NCBI GenBank assembly: GCA_003343885.1
Contig: QAKH01000104.1
Location: 1 to 6,074 of the forward strand
Origin: Clostridiales bacterium
GTDB lineage: Bacteria > Bacillota > Clostridia > Oscillospirales > CAG-382
Direction of reading: 5' to 3'
DNA: 6,074 nucleotides
Shown here piece by piece: positions 5,800 through 6,074 of this stretch. Below the pieces are notes generated by a model that saw nothing but the letters and a program-made list of their open reading frames with translations, was not told where the DNA came from and ran no database searches. The position numbers and the translations under genes are program-made. Positions within the stretch are counted from its first letter, which is position 1; every line of letters starts with the position of its first letter.

Positions 5800-5869
5800 T
5801 CCATAGTGACGAAACTGTGGTAGAATTGAGATTGGACAACAACAATTCTGAAAGGAACATCACTATGGA
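5800..5869 (+). promoter_or_regulatory. Nested hairpins burying the transposase start codon
   Basis: TCCATAGTGA (5800-5809) is perfectly complementary to TCACTATGGA (5860-5869), which contains the ATG at 5865-5867. Inside it, AGAATTG (5822-5828) pairs with CAATTCT (5843-5849). The AAAGGA ribosome site (5851-5856) lies between the two stems. The 5' arm can alternatively pair locally with ACTGTGG (5814-5820; 7 pairs, one wobble). Only transcripts entering from upstream would carry the outer arm, so the structure probably blocks translation from read-through RNA, as known for IS10 and IS50. Confidence 0.55.
5818..5826 (+). promoter_or_regulatory. Possible extended -10 promoter of the transposase
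   Basis: TGG-TAGAAT (TG at 5818-5819, -10 box 5821-5826) resembles an extended -10 element. No good -35 box is present at 16-18 bases. A start near 5833 would exclude the 5' arm of the outer hairpin (5800-5809), leaving the start codon free on the element's own transcript. Confidence 0.35.
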
Positions 5870-6074
5870 CATTCTAAAGTATACCACAAAAGTTCGCAAA
5901 GGGCAACATCTGACTGCCGAAGAACGGCACGACATTGAAGTTCATCTGAAAGACGGTTGGTCAACATACAAAATCGCCAAACATTTAGGTCGGTCATATA
6001 ACACCGTTAAGGATGAAATCGAGCGAGGCACTGTACTTTTGTACAACGGCAAGGTCAAGCGATACAAAGCTTCC
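5865..6074 (+). CDS. IS30-family transposase, N-terminal part (runs off window)
   Basis: Seventy residues are visible and the frame is still open at the window end. GQHLTAEERHDIEVHLKDG (13-31) followed by STYKIAKHLGRSYNTVKDEIERGT (33-56) is the helix-turn-helix typical of IS30-family transposases (HTH_38 type), which binds the element's terminal repeats. The DDE catalytic domain is beyond the window. The ATG is preceded by AAAGGA (5851-5856) at 8 bases. The start codon lies in the arm of a long hairpin, suggesting translational control. Whether the full gene is intact cannot be judged here. Confidence 0.85.
   Translation, partial: MDILKYTTKVRKGQHLTAEERHDIEVHLKDGWSTYKIAKHLGRSYNTVKDEIERGTVLLYNGKVKRYKAS

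Larger units (their letters stand above)
5800..6074 (+). mobile_element. IS30-family insertion sequence, left part only
   Basis: The element is identified by its transposase N-terminus and by leader structure of the kind found in insertion sequences. The start given is the minimum extent supported; the true left terminus is probably between about 5740 and 5795. The element continues past the window end, so the right repeat and target duplication cannot be checked. It is inserted, or lies, downstream of the PFOR terminator and does not disturb that gene. Confidence 0.7.

Noticed and set aside
5744..5935. Minus-strand open frame across the IS30 leader and transposase start
   Set aside because: The translation is not recognisable, and it overlaps the clearly supported transposase frame on the other strand.
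1..6074. CRISPR array, tRNA or rRNA genes
   Set aside because: No regularly spaced repeats and no tRNA or rRNA core sequences were seen on either strand.

Overview
The window looks like the chromosome of an anaerobic Bacillota, most likely a gut-type Clostridia (Oscillospirales/Ruminococcaceae-like). This rests on a large pyruvate:ferredoxin oxidoreductase (PFOR) with clostridial features, strong AGGAGG-type ribosome sites, a MerR/flavoprotein/acetyltransferase cluster of a kind common in Firmicutes, and MobA/MobL and IS30 sequences of gut-Firmicutes type. The taxonomic call is inference; there is no rRNA or other marker gene.

Layout. Positions 1 to about 99 hold a plus-strand piece of a MobA/MobL relaxase, GC-rich and cut off from its remainder. 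It abuts, at about 94-100, the 3' side of a minus-strand sugar O-acetyltransferase gene (start at 549), which loses its last coils there. Upstream on the same strand, 18 bases away, is an iron-sulfur flavoprotein/NADPH-dependent FMN reductase-like gene (1110 down to 568). Divergent from this pair is a MerR-family regulator (1227-1664). The 116-base divergent region contains a MerR-type promoter with a 19-base spacer and a perfect dyad facing the flavoprotein, overlapping the regulator's own promoter. The simplest reading is one thiol- or electrophile-responsive module: the MerR protein (Cys52 at the AdhR/NmlR sensing position) controls the flavoprotein-acetyltransferase operon and probably itself.

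An intergenic region (1665-2024) holds a terminator-like hairpin after merR, an AT-rich dyad, and a good sigma-A-type promoter. It leads to a monocistronic PFOR gene (2025-5588), which has all expected iron-sulfur and thiamine pyrophosphate (TPP) motifs and ends in a strong intrinsic terminator (5629-5661). PFOR is the central pyruvate-to-acetyl-CoA enzyme of fermentative anaerobes and is the only clearly housekeeping gene here.

The right end enters an IS30-family insertion sequence whose transposase starts at 5865 and runs off the window. Its leader can form nested hairpins, the outer one burying the start codon. This is the kind of structure that silences a transposase on read-through transcripts.

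I do not see a complete new multi-gene system. The items most worth checking are the relaxase/acetyltransferase junction, the MerR promoter architecture, the IS30 leader hairpins and the dyad upstream of the PFOR promoter.
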